This document shows, one piece after another, positions 1 to 9,207 of a stretch of DNA of 64,000 bases. The translations under genes were made by a program, and so were the position numbers. A model generated the notes under the pieces. That model did not search any database, had not been told where the DNA came from, and was given only the letters and a program-made list of their open reading frames with translations. This stretch comes from DASQZK01 sp963809925 (lineage in GTDB: Bacteria; Bacteroidota; Bacteroidia; Bacteroidales; GCA-2748055): NCBI GenBank assembly GCA_963809925.1, contig CAWELH010000010.1, forward strand, positions 124,001 through 188,000. The letters are read 5' to 3'. Position 1 is the first letter of the stretch. Each line of letters starts with the position of its first letter.

Positions 1-397
1 CACTTGTTTCATCGGGTTTCACTTTTCCCAGCAAACGTATATCTTTTTGCGGGGATGCCATTTTCACTCTGGTGGTTGAAATTTCTGCCAGTTTTATGGC
101 TTCTGTACTCATTGGAATGCTTTCGGAAAATGAAGCTTCACGCTTGTCAAGCTGTCCAACCTGAATCAGATCCATACCACAGATCGGGCATTTCCCCGGA
201 TGATCCAGTCTAATCTGGGGATGCATGGAACATGTCCATACCGTAGCAGCCTTTTCATGCATTTCTTCGTTTGCATATCCGGTAACGTTGCCTTTATCAT
301 GATGATGAAAAAAGACGAATCCAAGGATTAGTCCAGCCAGTGCGGCAAGAGTAATATTCCGGATATTTTTGGCTTTTATTTTAGTGTTTGGTCTCAT
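1..397 (-). CDS. RND efflux periplasmic adaptor (CusB-like), N-terminal part only
   Basis: The 5' 132 codons are visible; the gene continues past position 1. It begins at ATG 397-395. Residues about 14-30 form a membrane anchor or signal segment, followed by a heavy-metal-binding domain at about 54-78 with Cys56, His59, Cys70 and Cys73 in the pattern WTCSMHP...CPICGMDL, typical of Cu/Ag efflux adaptors of the membrane fusion family. Known role: it bridges the inner-membrane pump and the outer-membrane channel and may deliver metal. It lies 11 bp after the TolC-like gene and is the last visible gene of the efflux operon. The family is clear; copper or silver as substrate is inferred from the CusA partner. 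Confidence 0.9.
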   Translation of the reverse strand, partial: MRPNTKIKAKNIRNITLAALAGLILGFVFFHHHDKGNVTGYANEEMHEKAATVWTCSMHPQIRLDHPGKCPICGMDLIQVGQLDKREASFSESIPMSTEAIKLAEISTTRVKMASPQKDIRLLGKVKPDETS

Positions 398-408
398 TGT
401 GTCGTTAA

Positions 409-1653
409 TTATTTACCTAGCAGGTAGTTTACGAATGATGCAGAAGCATTCTGGTCGGCCAGGGCTTTGTCGAGTTCGAGTGCGTATTTCAATACACGTC
501 TTTCCATTCTGAGTACTTCCTCGAAATTTTGACCACCTGTGCTGTAATCCGATTCCAGGATGCGAAGTGAACGTTTTGCCAGTTCTAGTTGATCTTTATA
601 AAGGGTAATTCTTCTTTCAGCATCACGAAAATCACGTTGTGCATTTGCAAAGATGGTGTTCAGACTGTTTAGTTTATCCTGCTTTTGAAATTCTGCGGAT
701 TCCTTTTTAAAACGCGATTCTCTGACCATTGCCTCATATTTTTTTCTGTAAAGAGGTACCTGGATTCCAACCGTAGGAAAAGCGAATGCATCATTACCGG
801 CATCACCTCCTGCCATGACATTCTCTGTTGTTCCGATGAGAATATATTCAAAGCCAAGGGAAATGGAAGGTTGCCCCGCCTTTTGCGCAGACAGTTCCTG
901 TTTATCCCATGAATCGATCAAATGGTCGATTTGCAGCACCTGATGGTTTCCTACCGCTATGCTGTCCCAGATCACAGAGGGAGACATATTCAGACTTTCG
1001 CTTAACAATGTGTCTGGTGTGCTTACAAAAGAACTGTCATCGGCATTCAGAAGGTTATTAAACATGACTTTAAGTGTAAGTTCGTTATCGCGAAGCAATG
1101 CCAGCTGGTTTTCCAGGTCACCGGTTTCCATACGGAGACGTAATTCATCCACAGAGGAGGCCAGACCTGCCGAAATCTTTGAGAGTGTCAGCCGCCGGAA
1201 CGCGTTCAGGATGTCAATGTTTTCCTTTGTTCTTTCAATGGCTTTATTTACAACATAGAGGTTGTACCATGTTGACCTGACATCGTAATAGAGTTTTGAC
1301 CTGGCCTGTTCAAAGCTTTCCAGTTTAACATCGGCCAAGGAGGATGCGACATCCTTTCTGGCTTTTAATGTACCGAACCAGGGGAACATCTGGTTGACGC
1401 TAATGCGTGCCTGTTGTGGCCCCAGCCTTGTCTCCACAGGTTTGATCATATATCCAAACATGATCTGCGGATCGGGAAGAGATCCTGCCTGGGGTACCTT
1501 TTCCAGAGCGGCATGAAAGTCACTGAAAAGCGCTTTCAGACCGGGGTTATTTTCCGCAGCAGCAACCAGGTAGGCCTCCAGTTGCTTGTCCTGCCCTTTT
1601 ACGAAAATCGCAGGCGTCAGAAATAGGATAAATAAGATGATATATTTTTTCAT
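409..1653 (-). CDS. TolC/CusC-like outer membrane efflux channel
   Basis: A 414-residue outer membrane efflux protein. I choose ATG 1653-1651 because it overlaps the pump stop codon in an ATGA arrangement and is followed at once by a signal peptide (MKKYIILFILFLTPAIFVKG); a longer reading frame upstream lacks this. The mature part has the alternating helical pattern of the OEP family, for example LPDPQIMFGYMIKPVE near the N-terminus and a long C-terminal helix ending near FVNYLLGK. Expected role: trimeric channel carrying metal ions from the adaptor/pump across the outer membrane. It is translationally coupled to the CusA-like gene and followed by the adaptor. Assignment to the family is strong; the exact substrate is inferred. 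Confidence 0.9.
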   Translation of the reverse strand: MKKYIILFILFLTPAIFVKGQDKQLEAYLVAAAENNPGLKALFSDFHAALEKVPQAGSLPDPQIMFGYMIKPVETRLGPQQARISVNQMFPWFGTLKARKDVASSLADVKLESFEQARSKLYYDVRSTWYNLYVVNKAIERTKENIDILNAFRRLTLSKISAGLASSVDELRLRMETGDLENQLALLRDNELTLKVMFNNLLNADDSSFVSTPDTLLSESLNMSPSVIWDSIAVGNHQVLQIDHLIDSWDKQELSAQKAGQPSISLGFEYILIGTTENVMAGGDAGNDAFAFPTVGIQVPLYRKKYEAMVRESRFKKESAEFQKQDKLNSLNTIFANAQRDFRDAERRITLYKDQLELAKRSLRILESDYSTGGQNFEEVLRMERRVLKYALELDKALADQNASASFVNYLLGK

Positions 1654-4600
1654 TCCGCTTTGTTTTCGGTTGGATTTGTAGTATTCCTCCTGACTATTCC
1701 TTCCTGCCACATGCTGTAAAGGACAGGAACCACGAACATCGTCATCACCTGGATAAGCATTCCTCCGAAACTGGGAATAGCCATGGGTACCATGATGTCG
1801 GAGCCCTTACCCGTTGAGCTTAAAACAGGTATCAGCGCCATGATGGCGACAGCAGCTGTCATCATGGCGGGACGTACCCTTTGACTCCCGGCCTTAAGTA
1901 CAGCGTCTCTCACTTCCTGAACGTTCCCTGGTTTCTCTCGGTCGAATACCTGCATAAGGTAAGTCCCCATGATTACACCATCGTCTGTAGCAATTCCAAA
2001 CAGTGCAATAAATCCCACCCATACTGCCACACTAAGGTTAATGGTGTGCATCTGGAACAGGTGCCTCATGCTGATTCCGCCCACCGAAAAGTTCATGAAC
2101 CAACCCTGGCTATATAACCACAACATGATGAAGCCCCCGGCAAAGGCGACAAATATGCCTGAAAAGATCATAGCTGAGGTTGTTACCGATTTGAACTGGA
2201 AGTAAAGGATGAGAAAAATGAGCAATAGCGAGACCGGTACAACAAGTGAGAGCCGCCTGGTTGCCCGAACCTGGTTTTCGTAATTTCCGGTAAACTTATA
2301 ACTCACGCCCTCAGGGATCACGAAATCACCGTCGGCAATTTTACTTTCCAGGAACCTCTGTGCCTGATTTACGACATTTACTTCCGCTTCGCCCTCTTTC
2401 TTGTCAAAAATCACATAGCCTACGAGAAAAGTATCTTCACTCTTGATCATCTGTGGACCTCGTGTATAGCTTATTTCGGTCAGGTCACCAAGGGGTATCT
2501 GCGCTCCGGAAGGGGTCGGGATCAGTACGTTTTTCAGATCTTCCGGAGTATCACGGAATTCCCTTGCATACCTGACCCTTACAGAGAAACGCTCGCGGCC
2601 TTCAACAGTGGTTGTAAGCTGCATACCACCAATGGCCCCGCCAATGTACGATTGCAGATCTTTAACGGATAGTCCGTACCGGGAGATCTTGCGGCGGTCG
2701 ATTTTGATTTCCAGATAAGGTTTACCGACTACCCTGTCGGCAAAGACCGAGGAGGGTGCAATGGACGGTACCTGTTTAAGATAATTTTCAAGCTTGAAGC
2801 CAACTTTCTCAATCGTCGCCAGATCGGGACCATAAACCTTAATTCCCATAGGCGCTCTCATCCCTGTCTGTAACATGACCAGTCTGGTCTGAATAGGCTG
2901 AAGTTTTGGCGCAGATGTCAGTCCGGGATACGCGGAGGCAGCCACAATCTCACTCCAGATATCATCGGGTGTAGTAATCTCCTTTCTCCATTGTCTGAAA
3001 TACTCACCATGGTCATCAGGGACAAGTTCATCCCTTGAAATGGTCCTGTAATTATCTTTATCAGGATTGTACGTGCTGCTGTCGGCTAGGATGAATGCCC
3101 CTTCATTATTGACGCTGAACCGCAACCTGTTTCCGTCTTCATCCAGCAAATACTCAGGTTTATAATTGATGATATTTTCAAACATGGAAATAGGAGCAGG
3201 GTCAAGGGCAGAATTCACACGGCCCCATTTCCCGACCACACTCTGAACCTCGGGAATGGCATTCACCCTTTTATCGACCGACCGGATAACTTCTGTGTTC
3301 TCCGTAATGCCGGAATGCGGCATTGTGGTAGGCATCAGCAAAAAGGATCCTTCATCGAGTGCAGGCATGAATTCTTTACCCACACCGGGAAAAATTTTAT
3401 TCATGGTAGTGAATGCAACCGTATTTTTAACGCCTTCGGGAAGAAAACCAAAAAGACGGTCTGAACCCTGCCATATCCACACTCCGGCTAAAACCACGAG
3501 AATGGGGATACTGAGGAACTGCCATTTGTGTGAAAGACACCACCTGAGTATCTGGGGGTAATAATGTACGATGGTCATCAACACACCAAGAACCATACAA
3601 ATAATGGCTACAACAAACAGCAGATTTCCAACGAGGCTGTTCCGGGCGCCCAATGGCATCCACTCGTTGGTGAGAAAATAGAGAATGACAAGTAGGGTAA
3701 TACCTACATTGATGTATCTGGGGTATCTTCGTCTTTTCTTTCCCCATTGGAGTGCAAAAAGGTTGTTGATACCGTAAGCTGCCAATGCCAATGCCAGCCA
3801 GGTATGGAAAACAATTGCCATAACAATGCCCATGCCGATGAGAATACCGTTCCATAGTCTGCGGATTCTCGCTTTATCGAATCTGATGGAAAATACCAGG
3901 TTCGCCATGGCAGGGATAAACATTATTCCGATGAGGAGCGATGACAACAGCGCAAATGTCTTTGTAAAAGCCAGCGGCCGGAATAACTTTCCTTCTGCAG
4001 CCTGCATGGCGAAAACAGGAAGGAAGCTAATTATGGTTGTTGCCAGTGCGGTCATGATGGCTGATGCTACCTCGGTAGTGGACTCATAGATCACATGAGT
4101 CAGTTTTTTTCCTCGTGCCCCTCTGTTTGAAGGCATTTCAAGATGTCTGACAATATTTTCAGTGAAAACGATCCCGACATCCACCATCACACCTATGGCA
4201 ATTGCAATTCCAGAAAGCGCAACAATATTTGCATCGACGCCGAACCGTCGCATGAAGATAAAAGTCATAAGTACGCCGATGGGCAGCAGGCTGGAGATCA
4301 GGATGGAAGCTCCAAGGTTCAGGACAAGCATGATGACAACAATGATGCTGATGAGGATCTCGTGCGTCAGCGCTGATTCAAGGGTGCCCAGGGTTTCTTT
4401 GATAAGCCCTGTGCGGTCGTAGAATGGCACGATAGTTACCTTAGAAATGGTTCCGTCATCGAGCTTTTTTGAAGGAAGACCCTGTGAGATTTCACTGATC
4501 TTTTCCTTCACATGATTTATGGTCTCCATCGGATTCGAACCATACCGGGCAACAACCACACCCCCGACGGCCTCTGCTCCACCCCGATCCAGACCGCCGC

Positions 4601-5468
4601 GTCTTGTTGCAGGGCCGAAACTCACCCGGGCTACATCACTGATCCGGACCGGAACGTTTTCATGAACCGTGACAACGCTCTCTTCAATGTCTTCCAGACT
4701 TTTTACATAGCCCAATGCCCTGATCATGTATTCAGCTCTGTTGTATTCTAAAGTCCTGGCACCGATATCAAGATTACTGTTTTTCACCGCCATCATCACC
4801 TGTGCAACATTCACACCATAGGCTTTCATGGCATCAGGGTCGATATCGACCTGGTATTCTTTGACAAATCCTCCAATGGAGGCTACCTCGGAAACACCCT
4901 TTGCAGAAGAAAGACTGTACCGGACATAAAAATCCTGTATAGTTCGCAATTCTTCAGGGTCCCATCCTCCCGCAGGTTTACCATCCTTATCCCTGCCTTC
5001 AAGCGTGTACCAGTAAATCTGTCCAAGTGCTGTTGCATCAGGCCCCAGGGCAGGGGTGACCCCGGCAGGAAGTGTTCCTGCAGGCAGGGAATTCAGCTTT
5101 TCCAAAATCCTTGTACGGCTCCAGTAGAATTCAATGTCGTCGTCGAAAATGATGTATACACTCGACAAACCGAAAATGGAACTGCTACGGATGGTTCTGA
5201 CACCTGGAATACCTAAAAGTGCTGTGGTCATTGGATAGGTAATCTGGTCTTCAATATCCTGGGGCGACCTGCCAGACCACTCCGTGTAAACGATCTGCTG
5301 GTTTTCGCCGATATCGGGAATGGCATCCACAGGAACCGGATCGCGAGGGATGATCCCGGTCTTCCAGTTGAACGGCGCAGTGGCAATACCCCATGCAATT
5401 AACGTAAGCAGGGCAATAGTCGTTACCAGCCTGTTCTCCAGAAAGTACTTTATGATTTTATTTAACAT
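1650..5468 (-). CDS. CusA/CzcA-family heavy-metal RND efflux pump
   Basis: A 1272-residue inner-membrane proton-driven pump of the HME-RND family. It shows the N-terminal NRLVTTIALLTLI helix, the TM4 region GVMVDVGIVFTENIV, and the C-terminal ATDDGVIMGTYL and RPAMMTAAVAIMALIPVL segments. The periplasmic stretch TGMRAPMGIKV carries methionines matching the Met ligand region of CusA, which favours Cu(I)/Ag(I) over Zn/Co. It is longer than E. coli CusA (about 1047 residues); the excess is an insertion at about residues 540-680 with several extra hydrophobic helices, as seen in other Bacteroidota homologues. It is followed without a gap by the outer membrane channel. Confidence 0.95.
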   Translation of the reverse strand: MLNKIIKYFLENRLVTTIALLTLIAWGIATAPFNWKTGIIPRDPVPVDAIPDIGENQQIVYTEWSGRSPQDIEDQITYPMTTALLGIPGVRTIRSSSIFGLSSVYIIFDDDIEFYWSRTRILEKLNSLPAGTLPAGVTPALGPDATALGQIYWYTLEGRDKDGKPAGGWDPEELRTIQDFYVRYSLSSAKGVSEVASIGGFVKEYQVDIDPDAMKAYGVNVAQVMMAVKNSNLDIGARTLEYNRAEYMIRALGYVKSLEDIEESVVTVHENVPVRISDVARVSFGPATRRGGLDRGGAEAVGGVVVARYGSNPMETINHVKEKISEISQGLPSKKLDDGTISKVTIVPFYDRTGLIKETLGTLESALTHEILISIIVVIMLVLNLGASILISSLLPIGVLMTFIFMRRFGVDANIVALSGIAIAIGVMVDVGIVFTENIVRHLEMPSNRGARGKKLTHVIYESTTEVASAIMTALATTIISFLPVFAMQAAEGKLFRPLAFTKTFALLSSLLIGIMFIPAMANLVFSIRFDKARIRRLWNGILIGMGIVMAIVFHTWLALALAAYGINNLFALQWGKKRRRYPRYINVGITLLVILYFLTNEWMPLGARNSLVGNLLFVVAIICMVLGVLMTIVHYYPQILRWCLSHKWQFLSIPILVVLAGVWIWQGSDRLFGFLPEGVKNTVAFTTMNKIFPGVGKEFMPALDEGSFLLMPTTMPHSGITENTEVIRSVDKRVNAIPEVQSVVGKWGRVNSALDPAPISMFENIINYKPEYLLDEDGNRLRFSVNNEGAFILADSSTYNPDKDNYRTISRDELVPDDHGEYFRQWRKEITTPDDIWSEIVAASAYPGLTSAPKLQPIQTRLVMLQTGMRAPMGIKVYGPDLATIEKVGFKLENYLKQVPSIAPSSVFADRVVGKPYLEIKIDRRKISRYGLSVKDLQSYIGGAIGGMQLTTTVEGRERFSVRVRYAREFRDTPEDLKNVLIPTPSGAQIPLGDLTEISYTRGPQMIKSEDTFLVGYVIFDKKEGEAEVNVVNQAQRFLESKIADGDFVIPEGVSYKFTGNYENQVRATRRLSLVVPVSLLLIFLILYFQFKSVTTSAMIFSGIFVAFAGGFIMLWLYSQGWFMNFSVGGISMRHLFQMHTINLSVAVWVGFIALFGIATDDGVIMGTYLMQVFDREKPGNVQEVRDAVLKAGSQRVRPAMMTAAVAIMALIPVLSSTGKGSDIMVPMAIPSFGGMLIQVMTMFVVPVLYSMWQEGIVRRNTTNPTENKAE

Positions 5469-5623
5469 TTGAATAGTTCCCGTTAATGATATTGATTATC
5501 TGTTTATGCCGCTTTTCAGACCGTAAACCAGGCATGGATATAGTGCAGGCAGGTCGAAAGGGAAGATAAAATATCTCCTCCGAAGGCAGAAATGCCGTGA
5601 AGTAATGAATTAACGGAAAAGGA

Positions 5624-6004
5624 TCAGCAAAGAAATGATTGGGTAAACTCTGGGAAGGGTGGCGGAGCATGGAGTGAGGGATTGTATTCCGCCGAATACT
5701 TTAAAATCGAAGGACAGGAATAAGGGTTTAAAATAAAGAGGTCTCCTGACATACCAAAGAGATTAAAAGATGGCATCTCCTCTTCAATAGTGACACTCAC
5801 TGTGCTGAGGTAATCGCCGCTGATACGGTAGGTTACATGGTGATTCTCACACTGACCACACATATCGCCCCCACAGCAGTGATGATCAGCCGTATTCAAT
5901 GCGATACTTTTTATGGTGTCCCCGCAGTAATGGGCGTTGATGCTCACTCCCACGGTGGCAATGAGCAAAAGAAAGGAGAGGATAATATGCGATATCTTCT
6001 TTAC
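5624..6004 (-). CDS. HYC_CC_PP-family small exported protein
   Basis: A 126-residue protein with an N-terminal hydrophobic segment (VKKISHIILSFLLLIATVGV) and the family signature: His-Tyr-Cys at about residues 26-28, Cys-Cys at about 44-45 inside a His/Cys-rich patch (DHHCCGGDMCGQC), and a Pro-Pro-Pro stretch near the C-terminus. This family is known from Bacteroidota and usually sits at the head of CusA-type metal efflux operons, as here, 155 bp before the pump. The Cys/His cluster suggests periplasmic metal binding, but no biochemical function is established as far as I know. An ATG six codons upstream is also possible; the chosen start gives the more typical signal peptide. Confidence 0.75.
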   Translation of the reverse strand, partial: VKKISHIILSFLLLIATVGVSINAHYCGDTIKSIALNTADHHCCGGDMCGQCENHHVTYRISGDYLSTVSVTIEEEMPSFNLFGMSGDLFILNPYSCPSILKYSAEYNPSLHAPPPFPEFTQSFLC

Positions 6005-6024
6005 CATCAGTATCAATAACAACG

Positions 6025-6032
6025 CAAAGGTA
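6025..6032 (-). promoter_or_regulatory. Candidate -7 box for the metal efflux operon
   Basis: The minus strand reads TACCTTTG, an exact match to the Bacteroidota TAnnTTTG -7 consensus, 20 bp before the start codon at 6004. No clear TTTG -33 element is visible at the expected distance. Short leader and position fit the operon promoter. Confidence 0.4.
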
Positions 6033-6594
6033 AAATTTATTGTGATATATCTATGTATATATTTGTTGATTTTGTATCATAAGGTCCGGCAAAAATGGAA
6101 AGTTAATTTCATATCTCCCTAGTTTATATGAACCGTGCGGTGGACGCCAAAATGCCGCGTTACCGCAATCTTTGCGGGTAATGGCCGTGATAATTTTTCT
6201 TCGGTCCCTGAGCGATAGTCGAAGGGTGGTTACTTTTTTGATCAAGTAAAAAAGCAACTGCCTGTCCTGCACAAGGACAACAAATATTTCATTGTCTTTA
6301 GCACTTTGACCTAGTAATCCAATTCAGGTTGGATTACTTCGCTATTTATTCCGGGTTTTGTAAGCTCCTAACCGACGGTACGGAACCACCGTTCATACCC
6401 CATGTGTTTAATAGATTGCTTTTTATTGCTCACCATTACATAACAATCCAAATCATTATAGGTTAAATTTAAGTTCGAAATAAAGGAACGATTTTGAATT
6501 CCTATACGTGAGCATTCCGGGAGCGTCAATGATTTATCCTCTCACTGCTTGTCCTCATGTTCTACATTTGCTACCTTTACAAAAAACAGGCATT
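6033..6594. other. Gene-free region with five small inverted repeats
   Basis: No convincing gene. It holds consecutive hairpins: around 6163-6181 (imperfect, CCGCAA/TTGCGG), 6199-6224 (CTTCG/CGAAG), 6233-6253 (CTTTTTT/AAAAAAG around GATC), 6263-6279 (TGTCCT/AGGACA) and 6313-6338 (10-bp perfect stem, 6-base loop). This is the spacer between divergent genes, so the hairpins are not simple terminators. It may be a decayed intergenic repeat element. Confidence 0.5.
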
Positions 6595-7269
6595 ATGCTC
6601 AGGTCTGAAATCAACCATTTAATTACAGAGGCAAAGAATTTTTTCAGCGACAGGCAATTCCATCTGCCTCCATGGGCATTCTGGAATCCTGAGGATTGGT
6701 CTGGAAAGAAGAAGGAGACGTCTGAGATCGTTAAAAACATGCTTGGATGGGATCTGACCGACTTTGGCAGCGGTAATTTTTATCAGAAAGGACTTCTGCT
6801 TTTTACGCTCCGAAATGGTAAACTGAAATCCGATCATAAACCGTATGCCGAGAAGATCATGATCGTGGAGGAGTTACAGGAGACACCCATGCATTTTCAC
6901 TGGCATAAAATTGAAGACATCATTAACCGTGGTGGCGGTAACCTCGTCATTGAGCTGTTTAATGCAGGTCCGGACGAAAACCTCACCTTTACCGATGTCA
7001 TCCTTAAGACCGACGGGATTGAGAGAAAGATACAAGCCGGCAATACCATTACCCTCAGACCTGGTGAGAGTATATGCCTGGAACAGGGGATATATCACCG
7101 ATTCTGGGGGGATGCTGGTAAAGGGAAGATACTGGTAGGCGAAGTGAGCAGTGTCAATGACGACCGGAAAGATAACCACTTTCTTGAACCCACAGGCCGG
7201 TTTCCTGAAATTCAGGAAGATGAGGCTCCCATTCATTTGCTGGTGTCCGATTATCCAAACTATCTTTGA
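6595..7269 (+). CDS. D-lyxose/sugar ketol isomerase (cupin fold)
   Basis: A 224-residue cupin matching the D-lyxose isomerase family, which interconverts aldoses and ketoses (D-lyxose/D-xylulose, D-mannose/D-fructose) with a divalent metal. The metal-binding motif is visible as MHFHWHKIEDI (two His plus Glu), with a later His in GIYHRFWG. N-terminal LPPWAFWNPEDW is also typical. I start at ATG 6595 because the frame upstream (29 codons) does not look like protein and lengthens the enzyme beyond the usual 220-230 residues. It is cytosolic, without a signal peptide. The next gene is 91 bp downstream on the same strand. Confidence 0.85.
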   Translation: MLRSEINHLITEAKNFFSDRQFHLPPWAFWNPEDWSGKKKETSEIVKNMLGWDLTDFGSGNFYQKGLLLFTLRNGKLKSDHKPYAEKIMIVEELQETPMHFHWHKIEDIINRGGGNLVIELFNAGPDENLTFTDVILKTDGIERKIQAGNTITLRPGESICLEQGIYHRFWGDAGKGKILVGEVSSVNDDRKDNHFLEPTGRFPEIQEDEAPIHLLVSDYPNYL

Positions 7270-7360
7270 TGGCAAAGAGCTCTGTTACCTGCATACCAGT
7301 TGTAAGTTTTCAAAATAGGGCTGTCCTATGAACTCATTGTAAATCAATAAATTCAAACAC

Positions 7361-8620
7361 ATGAAAAGAATTCTGCTTACTATTGCTGTTTCCCTGCTGC
7401 TTATAAGTGGGAACAAGGCTCAGCAAACGGACTGCCCAAAAACCTCACCGCTGCAATCACTGAACGGCAAAATGATCACCACGGCAGAACAGTGGGAAAA
7501 GACGCGTAGACCTGAAGTTCTGAAGATGTTCACCGAGCAAATGTACGGTGAGGTCAACCTTACACCGGAAACAGAAATATCCTGGAAGGTTGTGGAACAA
7601 AGTGACCATGCATTGGGCGGTCTTGCAGGCCGCAAACAGGTAGAGTTCAATATCAAAAACAAAAGGTCGGGGAAATCGATGCAATATGTAATGCTGGTTT
7701 ACTACCCTGCCGACGGCGTGAAAACCCATCCTGTTTTTCTTGCCATGAATTTCTATGGTAATCAGACGATCAATGCAGATCCCGCGATCATCATGCCTCA
7801 AACATGGATCCGAAATGCTGAACCTTTTTTTATCACTGAAAATAAAGCCACTGAAGCATCCCGTGGAATCCGGGTCGGACGATGGCCGGTTGAATATATT
7901 ATTTCCAGGGGCTACGCTCTTGCTACGATTTATTACGGTGACCTGGATCCTGACTTTGATGACGGATATCATAATGGCCTTCACCAGTTTTTCTATACCC
8001 AAAAAGACACCATACACGATCCGAATGAAGGAGGATCAATTGTTGCCTGGGCTTTCGGACTCTCGAAGGCCATGGATTATTTTGAGACAGACCCTGATCT
8101 TGATGCATCCCGTGTAGCTGTTCTTGGGCATTCACGTTTGGGTAAGACAGCATTGTGGGCCGGGGCATCCGACCAGCGCTTTGCCATGGTGGTTTCAAAT
8201 AGTTCGGGCTGCGGAGGCGCCGCTCTATCATGTCGAAAACACGGTGAAACAGTGAAAATGATCAATACATCCTTTCCTCACTGGTTCTGTGATAATTTTA
8301 AAAAATATAACGACAATGAGGAAGCCCTTCCCTTCGACCAGCATATGCTCATTGCACTGATAGCTCCAAGGCCTGTTTACATTGCCAGTGCAGTGGAAGA
8401 TGACTGGGCAGATCCTGTTGGCGAGTATCTGGGAGGATGGTATGCAGGCATTGTCTACAATCTTTACAACCTGAAGGGTCTACCCTCAGAGCAGCCGCCC
8501 GTTTTAAATTTTCCACTTACCGATAGCATGGTTGGCTATCATATCCGCTCCGAAGGTCATGATCTGAAAGCCTATGACTGGATACAATTCCTTAATTTTG
8601 CGGATAAACATATGAAATGA
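7361..8620 (+). CDS. CE15-like glucuronoyl esterase (alpha/beta hydrolase)
   Basis: A 419-residue secreted alpha/beta hydrolase with a signal peptide (MKRILLTIAVSLLLISGNKAQQ). The nucleophile motif is LGHSRLGKTALWAGA with Ser258, the CE15-type G-x-S-R-x-G-K box; a C-terminal EGHDLKAYDW supplies the likely catalytic His. CE15 enzymes cleave ester links between lignin alcohols and the 4-O-methyl-glucuronic acid of xylan. The stretch NSSGCGGAALSCRKHGE is also characteristic of bacterial members. Context fits: a GH30 enzyme and uronic acid genes lie in the same window. Some bacterial CE15 proteins act on other uronate esters, so the natural substrate is open. Confidence 0.85.
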   Translation: MKRILLTIAVSLLLISGNKAQQTDCPKTSPLQSLNGKMITTAEQWEKTRRPEVLKMFTEQMYGEVNLTPETEISWKVVEQSDHALGGLAGRKQVEFNIKNKRSGKSMQYVMLVYYPADGVKTHPVFLAMNFYGNQTINADPAIIMPQTWIRNAEPFFITENKATEASRGIRVGRWPVEYIISRGYALATIYYGDLDPDFDDGYHNGLHQFFYTQKDTIHDPNEGGSIVAWAFGLSKAMDYFETDPDLDASRVAVLGHSRLGKTALWAGASDQRFAMVVSNSSGCGGAALSCRKHGETVKMINTSFPHWFCDNFKKYNDNEEALPFDQHMLIALIAPRPVYIASAVEDDWADPVGEYLGGWYAGIVYNLYNLKGLPSEQPPVLNFPLTDSMVGYHIRSEGHDLKAYDWIQFLNFADKHMK

Positions 8621-9105
8621 AAGTTTACACAGGATGTTTGGAAAGGCTGGGTTCATTCTTTTTTAGCCATGGCAGTTTCAGGCGAGATAAGATATAGTCT
8701 GAGGTATAAATTTGGGAAACAAGTGATAAGTACATAATAATGTGGCGGTTAACAAGACTGGTTTAGGGGCTGTCGGCAGGGTGAATTATTATTGCAGTAC
8801 GTTATAGATTGTACCCGAATATGCTGAATTTAGGTTCCGTTTGTAAAAACACGGGTCATCCGTTTGGGTTAGTTGATAACTTTTGATCAAAAAGTTGGAC
8901 TATGGACGCTGATTTTTGGGTGGTGAGAGGCATTAAGTGGTGTTTTGGAGGCGGTGGTGGGGGGAGGGCCCTGCATCTAAGAACAAAATTTGAAATTCTG
9001 AACAACCCGCACGCGATCCACACTGAACCGCGCCCATCACTCGCTGCTATGGCTTCACAGGATGAACGGAAGGTTTGAACGCTGGATATGTCCACATGGA
9101 AAGAA
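8621..9105. other. Gene-free region with a GATC-centred palindrome
   Basis: No supported gene between the esterase and the dehydrogenase operon. Positions 8877-8895 form a near-palindrome, AACTTTTGATCAAAAAGTT, resembling the 6233-6253 hairpin. A short minus-strand open frame here has a proline-rich, non-protein-like composition and was not accepted. Confidence 0.4.
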
Positions 9106-9137
9106 ATCCCGGGATCAGCCCATTGGTGTCCCGGGAT
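9106..9137 (-). terminator. Possible terminator after the E2-E1 operon
   Basis: A 9-bp perfect stem (ATCCCGGGA at 9106-9114 with TCCCGGGAT at 9129-9137) separated by 14 bases lies 71 bp downstream of the E1 stop codon. On the minus strand it is followed by TTTCTTTCC, a weak U-rich run. The position suits a terminator; the U tract is poor. Confidence 0.4.
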
Positions 9138-9207
9138 CGCTCAGAGAAACATAGTTGGTTGTTGGTTAATTGATTGATTTTGTAAAGACTAGTCAGCTGT
9201 TATTTTA

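Noticed and set aside
5458..5670. 70-codon minus-strand frame between the pump and the HYC_CC_PP gene
   Set aside because: Overlaps both neighbours, has no family resemblance and no translation signal; reads as chance.
6051..6272. 73-codon minus-strand frame containing LRLSLRDRRK
   Set aside because: Made of hairpin sequence; a pattern I recall from intergenic repeats in Bacteroidota, not from a protein family.
8856..9095. 79-codon minus-strand frame with a proline run
   Set aside because: Composition driven by a G-rich plus-strand tract; no conserved motif.
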